From NCBI GenBank assembly GCA_007694005.1, contig RECN01000103.1, positions 55,218 through 119,217 on the forward strand: 64,000 bases of DNA, given 5' to 3'. The DNA is from Spirochaetaceae bacterium. Lineage in GTDB: Bacteria; Spirochaetota; Spirochaetia; DSM-27196; SKKC01. How positions within the stretch are numbered: position 1 is the stretch's first letter; the number at the start of each line of letters is the position of its first letter. Below, piece by piece: positions 26,469 through 35,374 of the stretch. The translations under genes and the position numbers were made by a program. Below the pieces are notes generated by a model that was not told the DNA's origin, made no database searches, and saw only the letters and a list, made by a program, of their open reading frames with translations.

Positions 26469-28355
26469 ATGAACACACAATCTCGGCCATTTATCGACCG
26501 GAACGGCCATGTCATTGTTCCCAGTGGTTTCTGTACCCTGTCAGAAGGTCAGAGAATCGCTCTGGACGATATCCGGAACGCCTCTGACCGCATGATCCGC
26601 AGCATATCGGGTTGGAGAGCCTGCATGTCCTGCGACGGGGGTGAGGAGTCTCGCGATTCCCGTCTTCATCCTGCGTACGCCGTGCTTTCTATAGCCGCGG
26701 CGATCGCGTTCGTCCGCGTTCAGAGAACGAAGGACGGACGCGACAGCGTCATTCTCGCCTGCGACACCCGCCCCACCGGAGCTGAACTTGTAGACACCTT
26801 CGTGCGTGCGTTCACCTATCTCGGGGTCAGCGTCCGACTTGCTGGCGCGCTGTCCGTATGCGAGGCTGCTGCAACAACGGGAAATGACCCGGACGTCGGT
26901 GGTCTATGTTATGTCACTGCGAGCCACAATCCTCAGGGGTATAACGGTTTCAAGTTCATGAACGGCGACGGAATGGTACTGCCGGCTGCGGAAGCAGCCG
27001 AGGTAATTAACCTGTTCGAGTCCACAGTAAGCCGATGGGATGTCTTCGAAAAACTTCATCGCATCGTTCTTCACGTCGATCCGCATGCGGTACAAAGTGT
27101 CTACGGTCAACAGAAGACGTGCCGCGAGAACGCTCGTACCGCCTACAGAAGACTTCTTGAAAAACGTGTATCGTCCCCATGGACCTTCGCGGAACTGAAA
27201 CAGAATACACGTTCTGTGGAAGTATTCGCGGACATGAACGGTAGCGCCCGCTGCACGGGGCCCGACCGTGAGTACTTTCAGGACTGGGGCATGCGTTTTC
27301 GGGCCATCAACGACGTACCAGGGTCAATCGCCCACTCTATTGAGCCTGAAGGTGCCGCGTTGAACGACTGTAAGACACAGATCGAGAACGCTCTTATCGG
27401 CTATGTACCGGATAACGACGGAGACCGGGGTAACCTTGTTCTCAATCCCTCCCGGGCAGATGCTCACACACTTTCAGGCCAGGACGTCTTCGCGCTGTCG
27501 GTTGTGGCGGAACTCGCCATGGAATCGCTGCGCTATCAGAAACTCAAGAACGACACCAGGAGTGCCATCGTTGTAAACGGACCTACGTCCCTTCGGATCG
27601 AGCGAATCGCCACTGCCTTCGAGGTTGAAGTGTTCCGCAGTGAGGTCGGAGAAGCGAACGTTCTCGAGCGGGCACGAATGCTACGCGAGAATGGCTACCG
27701 TGTTCCAATAATCGGCGAAGGCTCAAACGGAGGGAACATCACCTTTCCCGGTACCATTCGCGATCCCCTGTCCACAATCTCGTCCATCATACGCCTTGTC
27801 GCCTGGAAGCCGACGCTTGATCAGAGCGACAGTTCTCCTGCAGCGCAGGCCTTCGCCGCGCTCGGAATCGCAGGGGATCCTTCTCCCATGGAACCGGCGG
27901 ATATTCTCCAGGAGATCCTGAATGGACTACCCGTATTTCTGACGACACAGACGACCGATCCGTCTGCCCGTATCGAGGTTAACAGGCTGAACCACAAGCG
28001 TCTCAAGGAGGCTTACGAAGCCCTGCTGCCGGATGAAATCAGAAAACTCAAGACGCGGAGCGAGTTCGCGTGGCTCCACGATTATCGCATACACAACTTC
28101 GAAGGCCCCGACGTCAGGACAGGTCCGGGAAACAGAAATCCTGAAGGAGACGAAAGCGGGGGACTCGCGGTGCACCTGTACGACGAAGCCGATACAGCAC
28201 GCGGGTTCGTCTGGTTTCGTGGATCAAGGACAGAACCGATTCTTCGCATTATCTCCGATATTGAAGGTAATACGCCCTCTGCGTTGCAGATACTCATGGA
28301 AATGCAGCAACGCCTGATAAACAGATCCGCGAAAAACTGCTCTGAGCTCTATTAG
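26469..28355 (+). CDS. alpha-D-phosphohexomutase (phosphoglucomutase/phosphomannomutase family)
   Basis: Moves phosphate between C1 and C6 of hexose phosphates. The four signatures are visible: active-site Ser in TASHNPQGYNG (about S152), metal loop PDNDGDRGN, sugar-binding GEGSNGG, and phosphate-binding FRGSRTEPILRI near the end. The length, 628 residues, is greater than that of usual bacterial PGM/PMM proteins (450-580), with extra sequence between domains I and II and before domain IV. The sugar preference (glucose, mannose or glucosamine) cannot be read. AAGGAC precedes the ATG by eight bases. It converges with the MutY-like gene, leaving one base between stops. Confidence 0.85.
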   Translation: MNTQSRPFIDRNGHVIVPSGFCTLSEGQRIALDDIRNASDRMIRSISGWRACMSCDGGEESRDSRLHPAYAVLSIAAAIAFVRVQRTKDGRDSVILACDTRPTGAELVDTFVRAFTYLGVSVRLAGALSVCEAAATTGNDPDVGGLCYVTASHNPQGYNGFKFMNGDGMVLPAAEAAEVINLFESTVSRWDVFEKLHRIVLHVDPHAVQSVYGQQKTCRENARTAYRRLLEKRVSSPWTFAELKQNTRSVEVFADMNGSARCTGPDREYFQDWGMRFRAINDVPGSIAHSIEPEGAALNDCKTQIENALIGYVPDNDGDRGNLVLNPSRADAHTLSGQDVFALSVVAELAMESLRYQKLKNDTRSAIVVNGPTSLRIERIATAFEVEVFRSEVGEANVLERARMLRENGYRVPIIGEGSNGGNITFPGTIRDPLSTISSIIRLVAWKPTLDQSDSSPAAQAFAALGIAGDPSPMEPADILQEILNGLPVFLTTQTTDPSARIEVNRLNHKRLKEAYEALLPDEIRKLKTRSEFAWLHDYRIHNFEGPDVRTGPGNRNPEGDESGGLAVHLYDEADTARGFVWFRGSRTEPILRIISDIEGNTPSALQILMEMQQRLINRSAKNCSELY

Positions 28356-28356
28356 G

Positions 28357-29298
28357 TCATTCGGCGAGCTTCCATGAAAGCCCGTCCTGTACGATCAGTC
28401 CTTCAGCCAGTAAATCCTGCAGCACCGATTGCAGATATGCAACGGGTGCTCCGGTTGTATCGAGAAGATCGTCCTCGGAGGCACGCGGCAGATCGGAAAG
28501 AACTCTGATCACCCGTCCGCGCACCTGTCGACGCGACCCCTCGAAGGTACTCTGGCGGACGTACTGTCGGCTTGCCCGGTTAGGATTGTCGACATACCGA
28601 ACAAGAGCGTTACCGTAATCCATGAGTGCGTAGTACCACTCACGTGGGTTTTCCGGATCGAGTGTCCTCTCGATTAGAGGTAACAGGGTGCTGTCGTCTA
28701 TGATTCCTATGGTTTTTCGCGGCTCAAACCACGCACCTTCAGCGTTTTCGGCAACGAACTGTTCCGTAAATAAAACGGCATCAACAGTATCCGGATCCGT
28801 ATTCCCGGAGAAAAAACTGTAAATGAACGCCCGGCGGATATTCGTTTCAATGAAGACGACGGCTGTGTTATACGCGAAGCAGCTGATACTGCCGGCGGTA
28901 TTCGCTCCGATCCCGGGAAAGGTTTTCAGGATGGCCGGGTCGCCTGGAACCTGCGACCCATGATCGTCCACGATTCTTTTCGCTGTCTGATGCAGGTATC
29001 GCGCGCGCCGGTTATAGCCCAGACCGGTCCATGCAGTAATAACGTCACGCTGACTGGCTTGAGCGAGAGACCCGACGTCGGGGAACAGCTGGAGAAACTC
29101 TGCGTACTTTGTAACGACCCGCGACACCTGTGTCTGCTGCAGCATTATCTCGCTGACAAGGATGCGATAGGGGTCGCGTGTCTTCCGCCACGGCATGTCG
29201 TGCCGCCCGAATGTCTCGTAGTACCGCCATACCCGTCGCCGGAACGTATCCACCAAAACAGCGCTGTGTTCGCCGGTCAGATCGATCGGGTCAATCAT
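28357..29298 (-). CDS. MutY-like HhH-GPD DNA glycosylase lacking the Fe-S cluster
   Basis: Related to adenine glycosylase MutY, which removes A opposite 8-oxoG. The catalytic Glu is in SEIMLQQTQV (E50), with WTGLGYNRRAR, FPGIGANTAGSI helix-hairpin-helix, and FIETNIRRAF. The general catalytic Asp of LDGN in MutY is Glu here (E151), and the four C-terminal cysteines of the 4Fe-4S cluster are absent (only one Cys in the protein). Instead there is a RQSTFEGSRRQVRGRVIRVL tail segment followed by a winged-helix-like end. This matches a known cluster-less MutY-like group as I recall it. Activity on A:8-oxoG is uncertain. It directly abuts trpS upstream. Confidence 0.78.
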   Translation of the reverse strand: MIDPIDLTGEHSAVLVDTFRRRVWRYYETFGRHDMPWRKTRDPYRILVSEIMLQQTQVSRVVTKYAEFLQLFPDVGSLAQASQRDVITAWTGLGYNRRARYLHQTAKRIVDDHGSQVPGDPAILKTFPGIGANTAGSISCFAYNTAVVFIETNIRRAFIYSFFSGNTDPDTVDAVLFTEQFVAENAEGAWFEPRKTIGIIDDSTLLPLIERTLDPENPREWYYALMDYGNALVRYVDNPNRASRQYVRQSTFEGSRRQVRGRVIRVLSDLPRASEDDLLDTTGAPVAYLQSVLQDLLAEGLIVQDGLSWKLAE

Positions 29299-30363
29299 CT
29301 ACTCTGTTTGTTTCTTGCGTCGCTTTTCGGCTTTTCGGGATATCTTGTTCCAGATACCCGAAAGCCCCATAGCCTTTCGCACAGCCATTATCGTCTCTCT
29401 GGCCTCGTTACGGATGTGCAGCGTACCCTCGTAAAGGACCTGGTCGACGTATCCACTGTCGGAGGCGTAGGTCTCACGACGTTCCCGGATAGGATCAAGA
29501 AACGCGTTCAGAGCTATTGCAAGCTTCTCTTTGACCTCGACGTCACCGACGCTTCCGTTTCGGTACCGCTGTGCAAGATCCTCGACCTCTGCTTTATTTG
29601 AATTGAAGATATCGTGATAAATAAAGACCGGATTGCCCTCGACCGTACCGGGTATATCCGCTCGCACCCGTTTCGGATCTGTGTACATACCCCGCACCTT
29701 CTTTTCAACGGTCTTCGCGTCGTCACTGAGCAGGATCGTGTTGTTCAGGCTCTTGCTCATTTTGCTCGCGCCGTCTGTACCGACGAGGGTCGGGACCTCT
29801 CCGATCAGGACATCGGGTACCGGGAAGACGTCTCCGTACAGGTGGTTGAAGCGACGTGCAATCTCCCGTGTAATTTCCACGTGCGCCTCATTGTCTTTTC
29901 CCACAGGGACAAGGTGTGCACGGGGCATGAGGATATCTGCGCTTTGCAGAACAGGATATCCAAGCAGTCCGAAGGGCATTTCGTTGAGGTGTGCGTTTCG
30001 CGCCATTTCTTTCAGACTCGGTATGCGCTGCAGCCGTGGAACAGACACCAGCATCTCGAATATCAGATTCAGCTCGCTGACCTCAGGTATCGCGCTTTGA
30101 AGATAGATCCTGGTCCGGTCCGGATCGATTCCGCATGCGAGATAGTCGAGTACCATTTCACGCGCGTTGTCCGCTATCTCTTCAATGTCTTCTTTTGCAT
30201 TGCGGGTGGTGAGCGTATGCAGGTCTGCAATAATGAAAAAACACTCATACTCGTCCTGCAACCTCACCCGGTTGCGGAGGGAACCGACGTAATGTCCAAG
30301 ATGAAGTCGACCAGTCGGGCGGTCGCCGGTGAGAATTCTCTTCTTTGATGTTCCTTCGCTCAT
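29299..30363 (-). CDS. trpS: tryptophanyl-tRNA synthetase
   Basis: Class I synthetase that charges tRNA-Trp. [17 protein letters not shown] contains the HIGH-type motif (HLGH), the tryptophan pocket has the typical [16 protein letters not shown], and KMSKS is exact ([11 protein letters not shown]). The length is 354 residues with a basic C-terminal tail. AAGGAAGC lies eight bases before the ATG. The stop is followed at once by the start of the MutY-like glycosylase, so the two are co-transcribed. The permease gene upstream on the same strand is 36 bases away. Confidence 0.95.
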   Translation of the reverse strand: MSEGTSKKRILTGDRPTGRLHLGHYVGSLRNRVRLQDEYECFFIIADLHTLTTRNAKEDIEEIADNAREMVLDYLACGIDPDRTRIYLQSAIPEVSELNLIFEMLVSVPRLQRIPSLKEMARNAHLNEMPFGLLGYPVLQSADILMPRAHLVPVGKDNEAHVEITREIARRFNHLYGDVFPVPDVLIGEVPTLVGTDGASKMSKSLNNTILLSDDAKTVEKKVRGMYTDPKRVRADIPGTVEGNPVFIYHDIFNSNKAEVEDLAQRYRNGSVGDVEVKEKLAIALNAFLDPIRERRETYASDSGYVDQVLYEGTLHIRNEARETIMAVRKAMGLSGIWNKISRKAEKRRKKQTE

Positions 30364-30399
30364 GAGTCGGTGCTTCCTTATATTCTGTATGTACGGTAT

Positions 30400-31473
30400 T
30401 TACTGCCCTGTCCTGCTCGCATTCCTGGTACTCGATCGCAACCGCGGCTTTTTTTCCCGGTACGATCCGGTGCCCATGAGAATACCGATCCACTCCATCC
30501 CGGGGATGTTCTCAAACACAATCTTTAGCGTCACCGTCAGAGGAACCGCGAGAAACGCACCGGTAATGCCCCACAGCCATCCCCAGAACAGAAGCGAAAA
30601 CAGGATAATCACCGGTGAGAGGTTGAGGCTGTCGCCCTGAATCTTGGGATCCAGAACATTCCCGATAACAAACTGTATCACCGTCATCGACACAACAGCA
30701 GCGATGACCGGATTCCAGTTCGGTGCAAACTGTAAAACGACGAACACGTAACTGAGAACAGAAATCGCAATCGATCCAATGCTTGGGATGAAATTGAAAA
30801 GAAAGGTCAGAATCGCCCAGATGAACGCGAAATCAACGCCGATTATAGAGAAGCTTAAATACACGGAGACACTCGTCATGGTGCTTATAACAAGCTTTAC
30901 GCTCAAATACCGGGCAACCTGGCTGTTAATCCCGGCAAACACACGGCTGATACGATCTGTTCTGGGGCCCTGCAGGGCCTGCATCATTTTTGTCCGTAGA
31001 TACGGTTTCTCAAAAAGAATAAACATGACGAACAGAAGCATCATCATGAAGTTGCCGAGGAACTCGGCAATGCCGCCGCTGAGCGAGAAGATCAGCGAGC
31101 TGATGTTCTGTGTGAGATTGAGTTCGTTTTCGATCCCTTCCGGAAGATTAGCAAACTCGCTGAACTCTTCGAGCAGTTCGAGGAGACGTGCCTGATACAC
31201 AGGGAATCGGCGAACAAGACTCTGAACACTCGTATAGAAAACCAGGCCCACAAGAACCCCGAATCCGATCAGCAGAAGTACGACCAGAATTACCGACAGG
31301 GTGCGAGGAAGCCCCATTCGCCGCATATAATCGACAATGGGCGTCAGAACGTAGCTGAGAAGAACTGCGATTACGAGGGGTAAAACGATTCCGGCCGTCA
31401 GATGCAGCACAGAGCCGACAGCGATGACCACGAGTATTAGAAGAAGTGTCGAGCTTACATTCCGATCTGACAT
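30400..31473 (-). CDS. AI-2E-family transporter (PerM/TqsA-like)
   Basis: An inner-membrane permease of 357 residues with about eight membrane segments. The family pattern is visible: two N-terminal hairpins (IVLPLVIAVLLSYVLTPIVDYM), a central periplasmic-facing loop, then the FLFNFIPSIGSIAI segment, VIGNVLDPKIQGDSLNLSPVIIL and WLWGITGAFLAVPLTVTLKI, all characteristic of AI-2E transporters. Members export the AI-2 signal, exchange Na+ for H+ or do other things; substrate cannot be predicted. The C-terminal ~30 residues are basic and polar. There is no ribosome binding site before the ATG. It lies after the pdh operon hairpin and before trpS. Confidence 0.85.
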   Translation of the reverse strand: MSDRNVSSTLLLILVVIAVGSVLHLTAGIVLPLVIAVLLSYVLTPIVDYMRRMGLPRTLSVILVVLLLIGFGVLVGLVFYTSVQSLVRRFPVYQARLLELLEEFSEFANLPEGIENELNLTQNISSLIFSLSGGIAEFLGNFMMMLLFVMFILFEKPYLRTKMMQALQGPRTDRISRVFAGINSQVARYLSVKLVISTMTSVSVYLSFSIIGVDFAFIWAILTFLFNFIPSIGSIAISVLSYVFVVLQFAPNWNPVIAAVVSMTVIQFVIGNVLDPKIQGDSLNLSPVIILFSLLFWGWLWGITGAFLAVPLTVTLKIVFENIPGMEWIGILMGTGSYREKKPRLRSSTRNASRTGQ

Positions 31474-31496
31474 GAAATTAGGCTTATAGTAACAGC

Positions 31497-31529
31497 AACA
31501 CGACCCTCCGGGAAGTGGCGGGTCGTGTT
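31497..31529 (-). terminator. hairpin terminator after the pdh operon
   Basis: Perfect 10-bp inverted repeat AACACGACCC/GGGTCGTGTT with a 13-base loop, 28 bases after the lpdA stop. The T run on the minus strand is poor (GTTGCTGTT), so it may also act as an mRNA 3' stabiliser. Confidence 0.6.
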
Positions 31530-31557
31530 TGAAATCTAGTGTTCGTGCAAGAGTTGC

Positions 31558-32961
31558 CTATGCGTGTATAGCCCAGCCCTCGACCGCCCGTGCGGCCTCC
31601 ATTACCGCCTCGGAAACAGTAGGATGCGCGTGAATCATCGTGGCAACGTCTTCGGGCAGTAGCTCCGCCTTTTTTGTGAGCAAGAGTTCGTGTATGAGTT
31701 CCGACGCATCGGCCCCGACTATGTGGGCAGCAAACACTTCGTGGGTCTTCTCATCATAGAGAATCTTTACGAGACCTTCAGACTGCTCAACGGCAACCGT
31801 CTTTCCAGCACCCCGATACGGAAATACCGCCTTTTTGAACGCCAGGCCACGCTCTTTTGCCTGAGCCTCCGTAGGACCAAAACTAGCCACCTGCGGTTCA
31901 GAGTATACGGCTGCAGGAATCTCATCCGGGTCGATACGTGGTGAGGTCCGATGACCGGCTATGTGCTCGGCTACGATCTCTCCCTCTTTGGACGCAACGT
32001 GTGCGAGCGGTGGTGTGCCAACCACATCCCCAATCGCGTACACGCCTTTAATCCCCGTTGCATAGTAGTCCTTCACGGGAATGAGCCCTTTTTCGGTTCT
32101 GACTCCGATGTTCTCAAGACCAAGCTTCTCGGTATTTGGCACACGCCCGACTGCCACGAGGACCGTATCCGCTTCAAGCGTGGAACTTCCTGATTTTCCG
32201 GTGACTTTAAGTTTCAGGGTTTTACCGGATGTATCGAGCGACTCTACCTTTGTATCGGTCATGAACGTCACGCCACGCTTCTCAAACGCCTTCTGGACTA
32301 CCTTGACAACTTCGTCGTCCGAAGCAGGTAGAATACGCGGGAGCATTTCAACCACGGTGACGTCAACACCGAAGGCGTTCATGACGTACGCGAACTCCAT
32401 ACCGATGTAGCCGCCGCCCATGACGATCAGTGACTTCGGCAGTTTTTTCATGTACAGCAGACCTGTGCTCGAAAGAACGCGTTCTTCATCGAACTCGAAA
32501 CCGGGGAGCTCACGCGGACGACCACCGGTCGCAATAATTACATTCGTAGCGGTCAGTTTTCGGCTTTCGTTTTTCGAGCTGGTAACGATTACCGTGTTCT
32601 TTGACTCGAATTTTGCTTCGCCCTCGATGTAGTCGATCTTGTTACGCTTGATCAACCCACTGACGCCTTTACTGAGCGTATCGGCTGCGTTCCGGCTTCG
32701 CTCGTAGACCTTTTCGTAGTTGAACTTCGACGTGTCAACCTTCACACCGAAGTCTTCAAGATCGGTACGATGCATGAATGTTTCAGCGTGATGAATGAGT
32801 GCCTTTGACGGGATGCACCCTATATTCAGGCATACTCCACCGGGTTTGTCTTTCTCCACAACCGCGGCCTTCAGGCCAAGCTGTGAAGCACGAATAGCGG
32901 CGACGTAACCGCCCGGCCCGGCCCCGATTACCAGTACATCATATTCATTCTGTGTAGCCAT
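31558..32961 (-). CDS. lpdA: dihydrolipoyl dehydrogenase (E3)
   Basis: Reoxidises dihydrolipoamide on E2 and makes NADH; last enzyme of the pyruvate dehydrogenase complex. FAD-binding GAGPGGYVAAIRA, redox disulphide GGVCLNIGCIPSKAL, NAD-binding VMGGGYIGMEFAYV, second FAD motif VYAIGDVVGTPPLAHVASKEG, and active-site HAHPTVSEAV are all present. The length of 467 residues is normal, and there is no N-terminal lipoyl domain. It starts 18 bases after pdhC. As the last gene of lplA-pdhABC-lpdA it is followed by a strong hairpin. Confidence 0.96.
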   Translation of the reverse strand: MATQNEYDVLVIGAGPGGYVAAIRASQLGLKAAVVEKDKPGGVCLNIGCIPSKALIHHAETFMHRTDLEDFGVKVDTSKFNYEKVYERSRNAADTLSKGVSGLIKRNKIDYIEGEAKFESKNTVIVTSSKNESRKLTATNVIIATGGRPRELPGFEFDEERVLSSTGLLYMKKLPKSLIVMGGGYIGMEFAYVMNAFGVDVTVVEMLPRILPASDDEVVKVVQKAFEKRGVTFMTDTKVESLDTSGKTLKLKVTGKSGSSTLEADTVLVAVGRVPNTEKLGLENIGVRTEKGLIPVKDYYATGIKGVYAIGDVVGTPPLAHVASKEGEIVAEHIAGHRTSPRIDPDEIPAAVYSEPQVASFGPTEAQAKERGLAFKKAVFPYRGAGKTVAVEQSEGLVKILYDEKTHEVFAAHIVGADASELIHELLLTKKAELLPEDVATMIHAHPTVSEAVMEAARAVEGWAIHA

Positions 32962-32979
32962 ATATTACTGCCTCCAGCT

Positions 32980-34311
32980 CTAGTACAACGCTCTGGCGGG
33001 ATCTTCCATCATCTTCTGGAGATCCGAGAAGAATCGCGCACCGCTAGCGCCATCGACAACGCGATGATCGCAACTGAGCGTCATTTTCATGACCGGCACA
33101 ACCTTCATGTCATCGTACTCATCAAAAACCGCTGTCTTCGTCGTGGTACCGAGCGCGAGAATTGCACTGCCCGGCGGATTGATAATCGCCGTAAACTCTT
33201 CGATACCAAAGCTGCCGAGATTGCTGATGCTGAACGTGGCACCGCTGTACTCTTCAGGCTTGAGACCACCGTCGCGTGCACGGGCAATCAGATCCTTGAG
33301 CTCGTTGTCAATCTGGACTATGCCCTTGTTGCCGCAGTTGCGCACAACCGGCGTAATCAGACCACCAGACTTCATTTCGACAGCCAGACCAATATCCACA
33401 CTGGCGAACTCGGTGATGGTGTCTCCATTCCAGCTTGCATTAACCGAAGGATGCCGCTTCAATGCCTCGGCGGCGAACTTCATGATAAACGCATTCAAAC
33501 CGACCTTTTCGGGAAGTTCGGCGTTCAGGCGTGTTCTCGCATCCATGATTCCTGTCATGTCCACGGAAAGCTTCAGGTAGAAATGCGGCGCTCCAAACTT
33601 GCTCTCTGCGAGGCGCTTGGCGATCGTTGCGCGCATGCGACTGACCTGCACGGTCCGGTCTTCGCCCGGTGCCGATACCATGACGCCGGACGATGTCTGC
33701 GGGCTTGCCGCTGAGGCAGATGAGCCCTTGAAGGACTCGACATCCGCTTTTACGACGCGTCCACCCGGACCACTTCCAGACACCTGCGACAGGTCGATGC
33801 CCTTATCGGATGCGATCTTTCGTGCGAGTGGCGACGCTTTCACGATACCGCTCTGACCGGTTGCCGCACCATGTGATGATGACTGTCTGTCTTCACGAGA
33901 TGCCGCTTCATCTGACTTTCCGGCCGATCTGGCGTCGTCCGTTTTCGCTTTGCTCTTTTTCTGATCGCCCGTTCCATCTGAGGTTTTTCCGGACGCTTCA
34001 TCGTCACCGGGTTTTTCGCTTTCTGTTCCGGTACCGGCTTGAGCGTCATCCTCAAGGTCACTGATGTCTTCGCCTTCCTCACCGATTATTGCGATCGTCT
34101 CCCCGACTTTCGCACTCGAGCCTTCACCTTTCACGATTTTCAGGAGGGTGCCTTCCTGCGTGGACTCGTAGTCCATGGTTGCCTTGTCGGTTTCAACTTC
34201 GCAAAGAACGTCCCCGGAGGAGACACTGTCTCCTTCCTTCATGCTCCAGCTGACTATGCTCCCGTCTTCCATCGTAGGCGAGAGTGCTATCATCATTACT
34301 TTTTCAGCCAT
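32980..34311 (-). CDS. pdhC: pyruvate dehydrogenase E2, dihydrolipoyllysine acetyltransferase
   Basis: Core of the complex; passes acetyl from E1 to CoA through a lipoyl arm. There is one N-terminal lipoyl domain with the modified Lys in ETDKATMDYES (about K43), then an acidic and polar linker of ~75 residues, the E1/E3-binding domain (ASPLARKIASDKGIDL), a second linker, and the catalytic domain ending with SCDHRVVDGA. The length is 443 residues. The start is ATG at 34311, with GGAG seven bases upstream and the pdhB stop four bases upstream. The frame runs open ~108 codons further upstream inside pdhB but that part has no protein character. LplA, encoded first in the operon, can lipoylate it. 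Confidence 0.95.
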   Translation of the reverse strand: MAEKVMMIALSPTMEDGSIVSWSMKEGDSVSSGDVLCEVETDKATMDYESTQEGTLLKIVKGEGSSAKVGETIAIIGEEGEDISDLEDDAQAGTGTESEKPGDDEASGKTSDGTGDQKKSKAKTDDARSAGKSDEAASREDRQSSSHGAATGQSGIVKASPLARKIASDKGIDLSQVSGSGPGGRVVKADVESFKGSSASAASPQTSSGVMVSAPGEDRTVQVSRMRATIAKRLAESKFGAPHFYLKLSVDMTGIMDARTRLNAELPEKVGLNAFIMKFAAEALKRHPSVNASWNGDTITEFASVDIGLAVEMKSGGLITPVVRNCGNKGIVQIDNELKDLIARARDGGLKPEEYSGATFSISNLGSFGIEEFTAIINPPGSAILALGTTTKTAVFDEYDDMKVVPVMKMTLSCDHRVVDGASGARFFSDLQKMMEDPARALY

Positions 34312-34315
34312 GTTT

Positions 34316-35296
34316 CTACTCCATGTAAAGGACGCGCTTGGCTGCCTTGACGACCTTCTCGGTCGACACCTGCACCGCAAGCTCGAGTTTGTGGTTGTAC
34401 GGCATCGGAACGTCTTCTGCGTGGACCAGCTCAACCTGAGCATCGAGTTCGTCGAAGCAGTTACGCGAAATGAGCCAGGCAACGTACGATCCGAAACTCG
34501 CGACCGGCCATGCATCGTCGAGGACAACAACCCTGTTCGTCTTTCGCACACTCGCATAGATTGTATCTTCGTCGAGCGGTCGCAGGGATCGAAGATCGAT
34601 GACCTCGGCATTGATACCCTGCGAGGCGAGCTCATCCGCAGCCTCCTCGAGGAGTCGCATCGGACGCGAAAAACTGATCAGGGTCACGTCGTCGCCTTCG
34701 CGCCGGATGGCGGCCTTACCGAAAGGAACCGTGTACTCTTCTTCCGGAACCTCTCCGGTCCAGGAATACATCATCTCGGCTTCCATGAAGACAACCGGAT
34801 TATCGTCACGTATTGCTGTTTTCAGAAGCCCCTTTGAATCGTAGGCTGTCGACGGAGCCACAACCTTCAACCCCGGGATATGTGCGTAAAAACTCTGGAT
34901 GGCCTGGCTGTGCTGCGAACTGAGATACTCAGCCGGACCATTGGGGCCACGGAACACGATGGGTACCTTAAGCTGACCACCGGACATATGTCGCATTTTG
35001 GCTGCGTTACTGATCACCTGATCGAGCGCCTGTATGGAGAAGTTGAATGTCATCCATTCCACGATAGGCCGCAACCCGACAAGCGCGGCCCCGATTCCGA
35101 CACCGGTGAATCCATTTTCGGTGATTGGTGTGTCGAGAACTCGCGGACTCTCGTATTTCTTCCAGAGACCACGGGTAACCTTGTACGCACCTTCGTATTC
35201 GGCAACTTCCTCACCCATGATCATGACAGTCTGGTCCCGGGCCATTTCCTCGTCTATCGCCTGATTCAACGCGTCCCGAATTGCTATTTCAGCCAT
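34316..35296 (-). CDS. pdhB: pyruvate dehydrogenase E1 component, beta subunit
   Basis: Beta subunit of the thiamine-diphosphate E1 heterotetramer. The N-terminal IMGEEVAEYEGAYKVT has the Glu that activates TPP; DTPITENGFTGVGIGAAL, SSQHSQAIQSFYAHIPGLKVV and the transketolase C-terminal domain (VTLISFSRPM, IDLRSLRPLD) are present. The length is 326 residues. GAGGAG lies ten bases before the ATG. The gap to pdhA is 78 bases and to pdhC four bases. The His and Ser positions match pyruvate rather than branched-chain E1, in line with the operon. Confidence 0.95.
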   Translation of the reverse strand: MAEIAIRDALNQAIDEEMARDQTVMIMGEEVAEYEGAYKVTRGLWKKYESPRVLDTPITENGFTGVGIGAALVGLRPIVEWMTFNFSIQALDQVISNAAKMRHMSGGQLKVPIVFRGPNGPAEYLSSQHSQAIQSFYAHIPGLKVVAPSTAYDSKGLLKTAIRDDNPVVFMEAEMMYSWTGEVPEEEYTVPFGKAAIRREGDDVTLISFSRPMRLLEEAADELASQGINAEVIDLRSLRPLDEDTIYASVRKTNRVVVLDDAWPVASFGSYVAWLISRNCFDELDAQVELVHAEDVPMPYNHKLELAVQVSTEKVVKAAKRVLYME

Positions 35297-35374
35297 TTAT
35301 TGTTTTCTCCTCGGTATTTAAGACAAAAATACTGCCGGCCGTTTCGCTGGCCCTGCAGTGCGGTATCGTACGAA

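Noticed and set aside
34312..34635. Open extension of the E2 frame upstream into pdhB
   Set aside because: The lipoyl domain starts at the ATG at 34311 with a ribosome site; the upstream part is Ser/Arg-rich shadow sequence within pdhB.
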